Of a DNA stretch of 64,000 nucleotides, positions 53,551 through 64,000 are shown piece after piece. Numbering within the stretch: position 1 is the first letter of the stretch; every line of letters begins with the position of its first letter. This DNA is from Cyanoderma ruficeps. Lineage: Eukaryota; Chordata; Aves; Passeriformes; Timaliidae. Where the stretch lies: positions 1,465,485 through 1,529,484 of the forward strand of contig VZDJ01000301.1 in NCBI GenBank assembly GCA_008694505.1. The letters are read 5' to 3'. Under the pieces are notes generated by a model. It saw only the letters and a list, made by a program, of their open reading frames with translations, did not search any database and was not told the origin of the DNA. Both the position numbers and the translations under genes were made by a program.

Positions 53551-53738
53551 ATTTTAAATGTGGTTATATTAAAATATGATTATCTGGAGAATGAAACTCC
53601 AAATTTCAGAAGGAAAGTAAAAGTGGAATTCTCTGCCTGAAAGGCAGCCGGGACATAGCCTTTAACACCCTCCCTGGGGGCCCTAAAGCTGAACATTTAC
53701 AAAAGCAGAAAAATGTGTGGCTTTCTTTTGGGGGGGGG

Positions 53739-53739
53739 N
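53739..53739. other. Ambiguous base (N) after a G homopolymer
   Basis: A single n follows a run of nine G (53730-53738). It marks an unresolved base call, probably homopolymer-related, and not a scaffold gap. Confidence 0.95.
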
Positions 53740-54664
53740 AGCAGCATTAAAAAGCTGGTAGGTATTAGGCAGAAAAATATTTTCAATAATAGAAGACTGG
53801 GACTGAAAGGCACCGCTGAGTCCTTGCAGGGCAACAAGCACTTCCAGCTACAAAGTACTTCGTGTCTTCTGAGAGTTTTTCCTTTCTTTTTTTCTTGGCA
53901 AGCTCTGAGCCACCACAGTATGATTTTCATTCCTATCAATGACCGTGCCACCCAAATACCCTGTGTTTGGTACATACACCAGCACTCCATTCTTTTCTAC
54001 ATCTGGAGGAGAAGCAAAAAAGCAAAATACTGTGAAAGAGACTTCCATAAGCATAAAGCAAATTTATGTGCCCAATTCCCAGAGGCTGGTTGCTTAACCT
54101 TCAGTAAGAGACTTCAATAACTTTGAGAAGTCAAACAATGCACTTTCCTTCCTCCGTGCGAGAGAAAGGAAATTCCCTCCTGCTCTGTCCCACCTGCTCT
54201 GCAGACCTGGTGGGGCTGGTGCTCCTGCTGGGGCAGCACCAGTAACAAGACAGAGCATGGCATCAGGAACAGGGCTCGCCTGCCATCCATCCCCTCAGGA
54301 AGTGTGGAAAACCTTTCCAGGCATCACTCCCCATCTGCATCCCACCTTCCCTGTCACCTCCACCAAGGCACTGAGGACAACCTTGAGCCCCTCTTTCACA
54401 ACATTTTGAGCTCGGAGACAAGGTGTGGTCTGTAAGAGCAAAGTGCACCGAGGCAAAATGTATCTAAAATTTTAAGTACAGATACACAGATCTCAGTGGA
54501 GGGTTAAAACTGAGGGGGAGGAGAGCTGGCAAAGGCTCATGATGAATAGCAGTGAGCTGTTCAGAAGAAAATTAAGAAAACATTTTGAATCCCCTCCTAA
54601 AAGGGAACAAATAGGTCCAACACTCCAACAGAAGGGGATTTTTTGCATCTCTGAACGATAGTGC

Positions 54665-54776
54665 TTCGCTTTTATGGCCTGCGGCTGCTTGGGAAATTCA
54701 AAACTATTTCTCTGAAGAATTCACTTGGACAAGCTTTATGGCTTTGATCAGTTAACTATTTTTTAATGCTAATCCA
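54665..54776. promoter_or_regulatory. Candidate enhancer: homeodomain and TCF/LEF motif cluster
   Basis: Two TTTATGGC sites (54671-54678 and 54735-54742; posterior HOX/CDX-like) lie 64 bp apart. The second abuts CTTTGATCA at 54742-54750, a full TCF/LEF consensus. TAATCC (OTX/PITX-like) is at 54770-54775. No repeat similarity is seen. Function is inferred from motif content alone. Confidence 0.25.
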
Positions 54777-54907
54777 CTCCAGTGATATTTGTCCTCCTTT
54801 TCCCCATGTGCACAGAAGCACAGACACAGACAAATACTACACAAAAGCAAACATTAGCCAGATGAACAGTCAGGAACAATGACATCCAGAGCCCATAACC
54901 AAATACC

Positions 54908-54939
54908 AATTCCATTCTGTTTTATTCCATTCTATTCCA
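54908..54939. repeat. ATTCC/ATTCT imperfect pentanucleotide repeat
   Basis: ATTCCATTCTGTTTTATTCC followed by ATTCTATTCCAG: five imperfect units. Confidence 0.7.
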
Positions 54940-55171
54940 GCGGTTCAAGATCCTTTGGCCCACTACGACATGCTAATGGAAATTTTGGAATCAAATTTCA
55001 GAGCCCAGCAGGTATAATGCCCACGTAATGATTCGGCCACAACTACTCTCCCTCAAAAAAATTTAAATAATTTCCCCTAAAGTTTGGAATAAAACATACG
55101 GTTGAAAGTCCTTATTAGAAACATAACACAAATCCCAGCAAGTAGCCCAAGTGCTGCCCCATCCTCCAGAT

Positions 55172-55262
55172 TAACAAATAAAGGTGCAGAAGTAGTGATT
55201 TGCTGACATCTGTGAAGCAAAGATTAAAACAAGCCAAGAGCAGGACTGAAATCACCAGACAC
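55172..55262 (-). mobile_element. Possible MIR-type SINE relic
   Basis: CAGATTAACAAATAAAGGTG then CAGAAGTAGTGATTTGCTGA, and GCCAAGAGCAGGACTGAAAT follow the order of a reverse-oriented MIR core (ACAGATGAGGAAACTGAGGC, AGTGACTTGCC, GCCAGGACT). The similarity is weak but ordered. Confidence 0.5.
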
Positions 55263-56039
55263 CCATCACCTCAGTGGAATTGCTCTAAGCTCCCCCACAA
55301 TCTCAGGTGTAGAATCTGAGTGCCAAGCTAAGCAAAACCCCATTTACAAGCTCAGCATACAAATTGGTCTTCTTGTTTAGGGCACCAAAGTCTAAATGTG
55401 CACCCAGAACATGCTGGCTATCTAAGCCATTATTCAATCATCAGTCCTACTGGTTGCAGTCCTATTGTGATATCTCATGACATATACAGCAAAAAAATGA
55501 CACTACACCAAAAAAAGCCCTGCTCTGCAGCACCTTTGGTATTCAGGCTGCTATCTGAACTTTGCTTGCTGTCTTTGAGTAACAGATTCAGGCAGTATTT
55601 CCTGTGACAGAGAATTACACAGGCTGATTATTCTCTGTGGAAAAGTGAAGAAATCCTGGAAGCAATTTTCTGTCTCAATTGTTCCCAGAGTGCAGGAACA
55701 ATCTCGTAGCCCTCTTCCTATTTTCTGCTCAATGCCATCCAGGCTCAGTGGGCAGAATCCATCACGATGTTGCCATAGGTCTGGGTCCTGCAAACACTCA
55801 CCCAGGTCGAACTTCACAAGTGAGCAGCCCAACAGGCTCCAACCAGTGTCAGCCTTGAACTTGGCCACAAAGGTCTTAGAGGACAAAGAATGAGACAGGT
55901 GAGAAATTCGAAGTACCTGGGAAATGTTCAATCCTAGGTAGGACCAGGCTTGCCTCAACAGAATAACACAAATTAAGTGTTTCTGATGTACAATTCCTTA
56001 CCTCGTTCTTTTAAAATTCACTCACAGGCACATGGTGTG

Positions 56040-56130
56040 ATTCTTGGGGTGTCCTGTGCATGGTCAGGACTTGGACCCAATGATCCTGATCCACCCTTCC
56101 AACTCAGCATATTCTATGATTCTAGGATAA
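56040..56130 (+). mobile_element. CR1 LINE, short 3' tail fragment
   Basis: The plus strand contains GGTGTCCTGTGCATGGTCAG, CCCAATGATCCTGATCCACC and TTCCAACTCAGCATATTCTA, ending TGATTCTAGGA. This is the 3' end of a CR1 subfamily with the TCCTGTG...GACTTGGACC...CAACTCA signature. It is antisense to LPP and has no coding part. Confidence 0.85.
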
Positions 56131-57664
56131 TTTTGAAAAATCAAGGAAGATCAGCTGTACTTGAGAACTGCACATCACAGGCAAAGCTCCTAAGAAAAAA
56201 AAAATCATTTTCTCAAACTAAAAATTCCATTTTTATGGGAAAAAAAAAAAAGAGGACAGATATTTTCTATGGGGATAAACCCCCCACACTTCTGAGACGA
56301 AAATCTAAGTGCTGATGGCTTTCTATCAGAGCCTGACACCATTCCTGTGCAAAACCACTACAAGACTGACCCACAAAGCAGGGGAAGAACTGAGTACCTC
56401 ATACCAATCTGCACCCCTCTCCATATGCTGCAGCAGCAGCAACTCCAAATAAGAATTTTTCAACATTGGCAATAAGTATTATTCACCTAGGTACATGCCC
56501 ACACTCAGAATTATTCAATCAGAACCTTATTTTCCACCCAAATGAATTTTGATGTAAAATATTCAATTCGGCCTAATCAGTGGGGCTTAAACATCAGTCA
56601 AAATATTTTCTTGAATTGGCTCCATCAGTGCCAGAGCATAAGAACAACCTCTTTAAATAATCTGCCTCCAAAGGTAGGTACTGACTTTTCAACTATGTTA
56701 TTATTTTTTTAATAAAAGTCACATAAAAAATATTGTTACTTTTCAGCCAACTCTGCTGAGGGAGGGACAGAAAAGGACTGGGGGCCTGCTGCAGAATCAC
56801 ACGGCCAATCTTAGTATCACTTCATTTTCAAATGAGGAATTTGGTAGTAAACAACCTTTTCCTTGTACACAAACATTTTTAATTTCATGCCCAGCTAATC
56901 ATACATCTGTTAGAGCTCCTTTTACATCCACAGCACTAACCATAATAAAAATCATCATACTAAAAATGTGGTTTGTCTAAAATGAAAATTGAGTAATAAT
57001 CAATGTTCCTCTGTGGGATGAGGAAACGCAGCAGCACTGGCCTGACGGAGGTGATAAAGATTTGGTTTGAAAAGGGACACCACACATGCCTTGCCCAGTG
57101 GCCCTTGCTGCTGGCAGCCTCTCTGCACCCCCATGTTTGTGTAAGAACCCTTTTGGGATGGGTTCACCTCAGAGCTTCTCTCAGGCTTCCTGGTGGTCCA
57201 CACCAGGCACCACCACCAGCCAAGCCTCTCCTGCTGTCATCACCTCATTCACCAGCACCTCCTTCCCCTGCTTTCTTCCCCTATGTTTTTTCCTTACCTC
57301 CTCTATCAGCAGGACATTAATGTGACAAATGCTACAGCACTGCCTCCACGTTCCCAAATCTCCTTACAGCTGTGAGACCCCGTGGGCCTCAGCATCAGAC
57401 TTCACATGTGTGCAGCACCTTGACCTAGGCCTTCCACACACCAGAGCTCACTGCTGCGCTGCTCAAAAGTGCACTTAAATATGTGACTACACTCCTGAAA
57501 ACAACTCCTTATAATCTCTTCAGTGACATTAGTGCAAGTGTTGAAGCTGTGATTTAACAGACATGCCCGTCTGAAATTCCAGGTTAATCAGGCCCCCAGA
57601 AACACCCACAATCAAGACCATCAGATTTGGCCATAGAAATTTATTTTTTGTGATAAGACACCAG

Positions 57665-57840
57665 AATGAATTGCCCAGAGAAGATATGGATTCCTGGAAG
57701 TGTTCAAAACCAGGCTGGACAGGGCTTGGAACAACCTGATCTAGTGGCAGGTTTCCCTGCCCATCACAGGGGAGTTCAAACTGAAGCATCTTCAGAGTTC
57801 CCTTCCAACCCAACCTTTCTACGATTTTTTGATTCTAAGA
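57665..57840 (+). mobile_element. CR1 LINE 3' fragment
   Basis: The plus strand reads ATTGCCCAGAGAAGATATGG, TTCCTGGAAGTGTTCAAAAC, CAGGCTGGACAGGGCTTGGA, CAACCTGATCTAGTGGCAGG and TTCCCTTCCAACCCAACCTT, ending with TACGATTTTTTGATTCTAAG. This is the last part of CR1 ORF2 and its 3' UTR, antisense to LPP. It shows the usual 5' truncation. Confidence 0.9.
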
Positions 57841-58254
57841 TTTACTGTCTTCCACTGCCCACACTTCTCTTTTCTGGACTGCTGACACACAGCTTTTGCC
57901 TTTTTAGACTCCTCCTATTCCCATAGCTGTGCTGGGCCAACTCCAACTCAGAAATATTGCACTTGTAAGACCTACGCAATGGTAACTGAGAGTTTTAACA
58001 AGCAGTAAGAATATATCTGAAGCCTTAGGCAATGTGGCACAAAGACCTTCTGGGCAGAGGTACACAACTCTGCTACACCTGGGACTCCTCTCTGGCCTCC
58101 AGTCCTCACATTAGCATGCTGAACCCTCTGATCCTTCCAGAGGCTGTTTTCTAAAGCACAATTATCTACATAAGCTCTCCCTTGTCTTCACCAGAAGTGC
58201 AGTTGTTTGACTAATCGGCTTTAAGGAGACTTGTGAGTTAACTAATATCAATTA

Positions 58255-58375
58255 ATTACTCCCATTTTGCAGATAAGCAAACAAAAGACTAAAAAAAGCA
58301 AAGCATTCTTGTCTAAATTAATGGAAAGGAAGTCAGAGCCCAAACCCACTCCTTGACCTGGGTCCAGAGTAATCA
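58255..58375 (-). mobile_element. Probable MIR-type SINE relic
   Basis: On the plus strand the sequence reads as the complement of a MIR core: TTACTCCCATTTTGCAGATA followed by AGCAAAC, then an AAGCA...CTTGTCTAAATTAATGGAA segment, and AGTCAGAGCCCAAACCCAC with CCTTGACCTGGGTCC. These fit CCCATTTTACAGATGAGGAAAC...CTTGCC...GTCAGAGCC...AACCCAGG in order and spacing. Confidence 0.6.
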
Positions 58376-60252
58376 AAGGCACTGGGGAGAGGACCTTGGC
58401 ATCCCCAGCCCTGTGCCTCCAGCTCAAAAAGCAGCACCAGCTCTGCCCTGCACCATCAGCCCTTCAGCTCATCAAGGATGCACAGACAGCCTCGAGATCT
58501 TCATTTTATTTGTGCCCCCATGCTAAAGCTGTGGGGATTAGAAAGGCTACAGTACAAGCCAGCTTTTTATTACTCAAGAGACAGTTTTAGCCCAGCTGCC
58601 CCAAATGTAGTTACCCCAAAGGCACCGGCACCACTGCACCATGATCACAAGGGAAACATGATCCAAATCAGGCTGTACCTAAGATTAGGTGACCAGCAAG
58701 AACACAGGCACGGACACATCCCTTCTGTCCATACACAAAAGCATTCAGCTCTGGATTCTTCTGACCTCTAATCAGAGTGCATTCAGTCAAACAGCCCTGC
58801 CAGAATTAACAGGGGAAAAGGGAGGGGAAAAGAATAAAAAAAGACTTTGTCGAGCAAAAGTACTCTTAGACACATTTGATGTAATAGTCATATGATTAAC
58901 AAACTGTCATATCAAAGTTTTCTGCAAAGTAGGAACACTCTGACAGTTCATATTTTAAAAACTGACATTTTGATTCATTACTGTAAATAGCACTCTGTAT
59001 TAAATATTGTGACAAGGCATACAGTGTATTTTTTGAGCTCTATAACATTTAGGAAGTACTGAATTTTTTTAGCCTTTTTTTTAAGCATGTATAATATCAA
59101 AAGCAGTTAAAGCAGAACTCCAAAAAAGCTTCTAGAGGAGAGAATCATGATTTCTGAAATAACCTACTTCTCTGCCATCATCTCAAGCACTGTTGGGAAC
59201 TTAGGCCCACAAGGATCTTAATGTACTGTTTGCATAATAAAATAGGGAATTGTTTCACAGAACAAAAGAGCTATAAGGAAAGAGGCTACATTAAATAATG
59301 TAAAATTACTCACTAGCAAATCATCCTGAAGCTGGCGTGAGAGGGAGAGCACTAAAAGGTGCCAAATTACCACTCAGAATATCTGAGTGTGGGTTCATAA
59401 CTGAGATGAACAATGCAATGTCCAAATGACTGCCCAAACGTGCATCTTGCTTATCCCCTCAGTCTTCAGCCATGTGTTCTGCCCCCTTCTGCAGCCCAGC
59501 ATGGCCATGCCCATCCCAGACAGAGGCAGCACTCCCTCCCTGCTGGGGTGGGGTGGGCAGGAAGGGCTGCCCCATCGGAGCTACCAAGGACATCATGGAC
59601 ACGGGTTCACAGAAGCGCAGCTCCCACTGCAGGGATGCTGTGAGCCAACAGAGCCCACCAACCAAGACAACTCAATCCCCATACAGCTCCCTGCTTGTGG
59701 ATCCCTTTTCCTGGATCACCAGTATCAGGGCAAACAGGACTGGGACCAGAAACAATACTGCCAATGTTCTGCATTTCCTGAAAAGCAACCACTCGATGGA
59801 GAAATTAAAAATAAAAGCCCAAGCTAACACAAAGATCTTGCTAGAGCAGCAGAGGAAAACCAGAGGCTGCCTAGCTGTTTGCAAGAAGCTCAGGTGTTAT
59901 GAGGACTGCAGTCCAGTGCTTAGGAAAGAAAAATGGTTACCATTATCATTGCTTGCAGCCAGCTGCAAGTGGAGCTCTGGGCTCAGTCTCCTGACAGAAT
60001 GGATATACTGCCATAAACATGAGCCCGGAGCCTACCCTAGGACATGATGAGGCTGTCACGCACCCCGAAGATGGATCACAGCACTGTTTCAGCAAGGACT
60101 TGATCCAGCACAGCCTGCCTTTCCCCAGGAGCAGCTACACACCCCTCATGCTGGAAATCTTGTGCATGTGCTGCATGCCAGCAAGTGTGGTAGTAGTAGT
60201 GGTCTAGCCAGACATCCAAAACATATTGGCACCACTATAATTTGTCCATTCA

Positions 60253-60318
60253 CCAATATGTTTTCCTAAAAACGCCCATATGCTTTTCCTGCAGTTCCCA
60301 TATGCTTTTGCAAAAGAG
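60253..60318. repeat. Three-unit 22-bp tandem repeat with ATATG(C/T)TTTT core
   Basis: ATATG recurs at 60256, 60278 and 60300, exactly 22 bp apart. Units 2 and 3 share CCCATATGCTTTT. Unit 1 has the variant CCAATATGTTTTCC. The last unit runs into TTTTGCAAAA, a 10-bp palindrome at 60306-60315. The period is about two turns of the helix. The repeat sits roughly 0.3 kb from the CpG-rich block. Confidence 0.7.
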
Positions 60319-60387
60319 AAACAAAAACATTTTGTTAGTCGCGAGCGATTGATCGCCACATATTTCACAGAAGTCAAGGAGAAAAAC

Positions 60388-60403
60388 AAAAACAACAACA
60401 ACA
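60388..60403. repeat. (AAC)n microsatellite
   Basis: Five AAC units within an A-rich segment. Confidence 0.85.
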
Positions 60404-60426
60404 AAAAATTAGGCAGTCAGCTGCTT

Positions 60427-60445
60427 CCCCCTCCTCCTCCTCCTC
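60427..60445. repeat. (CTC)n microsatellite
   Basis: About six CTC/CCT units on the plus strand. Confidence 0.85.
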
Positions 60446-60599
60446 TCTGTTCACAGAGGGAACTGTGAAGAGCAGGAAAAAATTCAGCCCACAGCAAAAT
60501 ACACACACCGCTCATTTTTTTTGCACTTCAAGATATTCTAGGAATTACAGGAGGAATCTTCATTAAAAACAAGCTATCAAGGATCTGGCAGCCAGTGGC

Positions 60600-60960
60600 A
60601 TTCCAGACAGTAATTCAGCATCGGGTGCTCGGCTCAGTGCTCAGCACTCGCTCGGGTCCTCACCGCAGGCAGCGCAGCCCACAGGAATCCATGCTGCTGG
60701 AGGCACACTTTAAACGAGGCCAGGGGGTGGAAGAACAGGGTGGTAAAGAGGTTACAGCCCTTTCAATTCACAGGACAGCTCACGCGAGGCCAAGCCCATC
60801 TCTCTGTGTAGGTATAAAGCCCCCTCACACGCAGGGCTTCCCGGGGAGGTGCTGCCTTGCCAACGCAAAGCCCAAAGCGGCGGGCGGGCGAGGGGAGCGG
60901 GCAGGCTGGGTTCAGCTGGGAGCAGGCACGTGGGTGTACAAGTATGTGTGTGTCAAGGCT
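60600..60960. promoter_or_regulatory. CpG-rich block, candidate alternative promoter or first exon of LPP
   Basis: CpG dinucleotides are dense here compared with the rest of the window, with local clusters such as AAAGCGGCGGGCGGGCGAGG near 60875 and CACTCGCTCGGGTCC near 60645. On the minus strand, GCCTGCG|GTGAGGA at about 60670-60658 is a plausible splice donor with its GT at 60663-60662, in the right orientation to feed the ATG exon about 21.5 kb away. On the plus strand a GTATAAAG element near 60811 resembles a TATA box. A 158-codon plus-strand ORF spans the block but matches no family known to me. The promoter and exon reading is inference; the CpG density is what is seen. Confidence 0.35.
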
Positions 60961-62242
60961 GGAGCATGTGGGAACCGTAGCTGTTTAGTTAAAGACTCAT
61001 TAAGAAACAGCGGACCCAGGGCCAACGTTCAAAGAGGAGTGATGCAAAACATTTCTCTGGAGAAAGATTAGCGTGTGTTCTTCTTTACACAAATAAAATT
61101 AAAGAGAGACTCATAATATAGACAAATCAATTAACTTCTGAAAAGCCAAGGGCACTGCATGCAAGAGCAGACAAGAGGGGAAAAGCTTTGTTACAGGGCC
61201 ACCAAAGCAGTGCATAGGCTTTCCTCCCTGGAAAAGAAATTCAGCTATTGCTGTATGAAGTTCTGATGTTAATCCCAGCTGCATCACGCTCATTGTTACA
61301 GGGACACAGCTGCTTCCTTCCCAATACAGCCATACACCTATATATCACTATAACCTTATGCACCAAAGGCTGGGGATCATCTTTGCAGAGACTGTGGAAA
61401 ATACCTGAGGGCAGAGGTCAAAAGACTACAGGAGTGCTTAAATCAACAGCTCCAGCCTAAAGTGTTTGAAGCTGACTTTCTATATAGGATACCCAGAACA
61501 GCACACACCCTTCTATCACAATAAAACTTTCTGTGATGCAGTCCCATGTTCCACAGTTCTCCCACAAATTTAACCAGGAATGTTCTTTGCAAAGCTAGTG
61601 TTTTCTTGCAATGATCTAATCTCACACTAAACCTAATGAGAGACCAGATGCAACAGGTCAAGAGCCCAATTTTTCACAGAAATGAAGCTGAAAACTCAGT
61701 CAAGAGAAGAGAAATCAATCTCTTGCACAGAACACAGAGTAAAAAACCAATTTGTCAGACACAGCTTGCTTCACAAGATACATTTTATGATACGTTTTTG
61801 TCTTGAGAGGAGTTGTAAGCATATAAAAATCTGACTTCACCACTCACAAATGCATTCATGTTGTTGCTCAAGTGCTGACTAGAAAGCAAAACTAACACTG
61901 TCTCATTTAGTTAACATAAGGACATATTTAATTAATATAACAATGGGCTTCTTCCTAGATTTCATATTTACAGCAACCCACTTGGATGGTTGATTACACT
62001 TAGTCAGGAAAGCTACCACAGAAAGAATGAGACTAGCAGAAGAGGTACCATTAATCTTCCATAGCCCAGCAACTGGGAAGATCAGGCCTTGAACCAGATT
62101 CTATGCTCTTGCTATTAATCTCCTGTCCTCTACTTATTAATCCCTGGTCTGTCTTTGTCTGTCAACATTTATTAATGGCCCCAACTGTTTGCAGTAAACA
62201 GGATACTGAAATCTCATCTCCAGCTAGACATAATTTACCCAC

Positions 62243-62278
62243 CAAAAAAAAAAAAAACAAAAAAACCCCCAAAAAAAT
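62243..62278. repeat. A-rich tract with C interruptions
   Basis: A run of 14 A, then CAAAAAAA, CCCCC and AAAAAAA. Confidence 0.9.
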
Positions 62279-64000
62279 TAGATTCAAGAAGAGGGTAAAG
62301 GCAGAAAGTAGGGATGAATATTGTCTATCAAAAGAAAAGGATACAAGCACAATTAAATTCAGTGACACAACAGAGCAAAGATTCACTGTTCCTGATTTTG
62401 GCCTGCCACATAGATGTCTCATGGTCCTAAAGTCAGGTAACATCCCAGCAAAGAAAGAAGCTCCACTGGTCAAAACCACCAGGGTCTTCTCAGTAGGGTT
62501 GCACAAGCTGCCTTCTCCCCCCCATTGCCACAACTTTGCAGCATCTCCAGCACCTTTCTGTCTCTCTTTTGTCCACTGAAACACAGATTCAGCTAACAAT
62601 ACAGCCAGCTCTCCATTACCAGCTGAGAACATCTACGGCCTGCAGAGAGCCACATCATGGATGGGGAATGAGTTCAGGTCCACAAACAGGAAAGCTTTGT
62701 TCAAAACTGAGGTCAAAGTAACATGGCCCACAGGACCAAGCAATTGTTCCCATGCAACACTCCCAATCTGCAGGAGGGCCTGCATGTTTGCTGCTTCCAA
62801 ACTTGGACCCAGAAACAGTAAAACCACCTCATGCCTCCCGAGCAGGCTGGCATCCCACCACCCCAAGGCTTTGGAGAAATGCCCATCAGTTGCTGAAGGA
62901 CTAAACATGGTACCGAGGTCTTCCCACTGTCCCTAAACTCAGCAGTTGGCAAAAGCCCTGAGAGTTGATCCATTCCTCACCTGGAAGCAAGGCAGTCCTG
63001 TCAGGCACCCAGTCAGACGTACAGACAGGCTCTTCCAAGGGACCTCTGTGGGTGAAAACAGAAAGGTCAGAATCAATGTTTTGCTCATCGTAAAAGCAGA
63101 AAGTAAATCAAGCTGGCCGTAACGCCTCGCCAAGAAAACAGCCCCAAAAGGGCACGTAAGGCCAGCTGCCCTCCTGTACAGAGCAGACCATAGCCTGTTT
63201 TCCTCCCCTCTGACACAACTCATGTGTCAGCCTGTCCCTGTTTTGACCTATATAGGGGCTTTTCACACATTGGCAGCACAGATTACATCTGAGCAAGTGT
63301 TAGAGTAGCTGAGGTTTATTTGGAAGAGAAGCTACTTGTTTTAAATCACTGCAGAGCTGGTGAAAGGCACTGACGTAAGGGCTGCAGGTAACAAAGTCTC
63401 TTTGAAAGCCTGACCAGCCCTTCTACCTCTCATGCTTAAAGGGCCTCTTCTTCCCAAGCCTCAGCCACCGCTCAAGGCCAAGCGTGAGTCACTCCCACAG
63501 CATTGGCTTTGCCAAGCAAGCATCAAGGAGCACCAAAGCTGAGATGGGATGCATTAAACACACAGCCATTGTGGAAAAAGTCAGGGTGGGACAGCCCAAA
63601 CCCTACCTCCACCTCCAGCCCTGGTTTCCTTTCTGGGTGCCTCCAAAGACACCCAATTAAAGAGAAAACACAGTTTTTTTAAGTTACCGTAACAAGCTTT
63701 TTTCAACCAGTAGTCTTTAATACTTCCAGCTTATTGATATCTGAGCTTACTCTGATGTTTTCTATTTCCTTTAATCTCAGTCCTGGAGAAGAAACAAGCA
63801 AGTTTAAAAAGTGATGATTAGTGAAAGGTGCACCTCGGCATACCCCTGGTCTCCCAGCCCACACGCTCCTGGTGTCACCAGGTGACCCCCAGCTCCTCCT
63901 AACTACATCCTCACCCCTATCTTCCTGAGATCAGCCAAGGATCAAAAGTCCCTAAAGAGAAGGAGAGACACTTCCAGCCAGTTGCATATGTTATTTTTTA

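Larger units (their letters stand above)
39137..64000 (-). other. LPP: 5' intron and/or upstream region of LPP
   Basis: Upstream of the ATG exon on the minus strand no further protein-coding sequence is recognisable. LPP transcripts of other vertebrates have non-coding 5' exons far upstream, so this is probably 5' UTR intron, at least in part. It carries CR1 fragments at 45.8-46.7 kb (minus), 49.55-50.0 kb (minus, old), 56.0 kb and 57.7 kb (plus), MIR-like relics at 55.2 and 58.3 kb, and one ambiguous base at 53739. It also holds a repeat and CpG-rich cluster at 60.25-60.96 kb. The interval 61.1-64.0 kb shows nothing I can name beyond an A-rich tract at 62.24-62.28 kb. Confidence 0.7.

Noticed and set aside
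53640..53700. Possible CR1 fragment (TCTCTGCCTGAAAGGCAG and CACCCTCCCTGGGGGCCC)
   Set aside because: The similarity is too short and lacks the ordered CR1 phrases seen in the accepted copies.
59472..60047. 191-codon plus-strand ORF, with another of 133 codons overlapping in a second frame
   Set aside because: Two frames are open together and the translated sequence resembles no known protein. This is composition, not coding.
60595..61071. 158-codon plus-strand ORF across the CpG-rich block
   Set aside because: CpG-rich DNA is poor in stop codons. The arginine- and glycine-rich product matches nothing I know.

Overview
This is vertebrate nuclear DNA, most likely from a bird. It is AT-leaning, intron-dominated and almost free of long open frames. 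Its recognisable interspersed repeats are CR1 LINEs, including their 3' ends with the ATTCTATGATTCT-type tail and a decayed reverse-transcriptase C-terminus, plus a few faint MIR-like SINE relics. I saw no Alu, L1 or B1/B2 elements. The species cannot be fixed from the sequence.

The only protein-coding gene I can support is the 5' coding part of LPP (lipoma-preferred partner, a zyxin-family LIM protein), on the minus strand. Two coding exons are visible. The ATG exon at 38935-39136 encodes residues 1-64 and the first base of codon 65, including the conserved N-terminus and the alpha-actinin-binding segment. The second exon at 8154-8266 encodes the rest of codon 65 to residue 102, with two proline-rich ActA-like repeats that bind Ena/VASP EVH1 domains. 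Both exons have good splice signals and join in frame. The LIM-domain exons lie beyond position 1 and the promoter lies upstream of 39136, possibly beyond position 64000.

Layout in transcription order: 39137-64000 is 5' intron or upstream sequence. It holds four CR1 fragments, MIR-like relics, a CpG-rich block at about 60600-60960 and a three-unit 22-bp tandem repeat at 60253-60318. 38935-39136 is the ATG exon. 8267-38934 is a 30,668-bp intron with three CR1 fragments and several repeat-free, motif-dense stretches that look like candidate conserved non-coding elements. 8154-8266 is the second coding exon. 1-8153 is the start of the next intron, with a MIR-like relic and a stop-poor block near 6.2-7.0 kb.

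I found no rRNA, tRNA, CRISPR array, intact retroelement, viral gene or novel gene system. The most useful leads are the CpG-rich block with a plausible minus-strand splice donor (possible alternative LPP first exon), the phased 22-bp repeat beside it, and motif clusters that cross-species alignment could confirm or reject.
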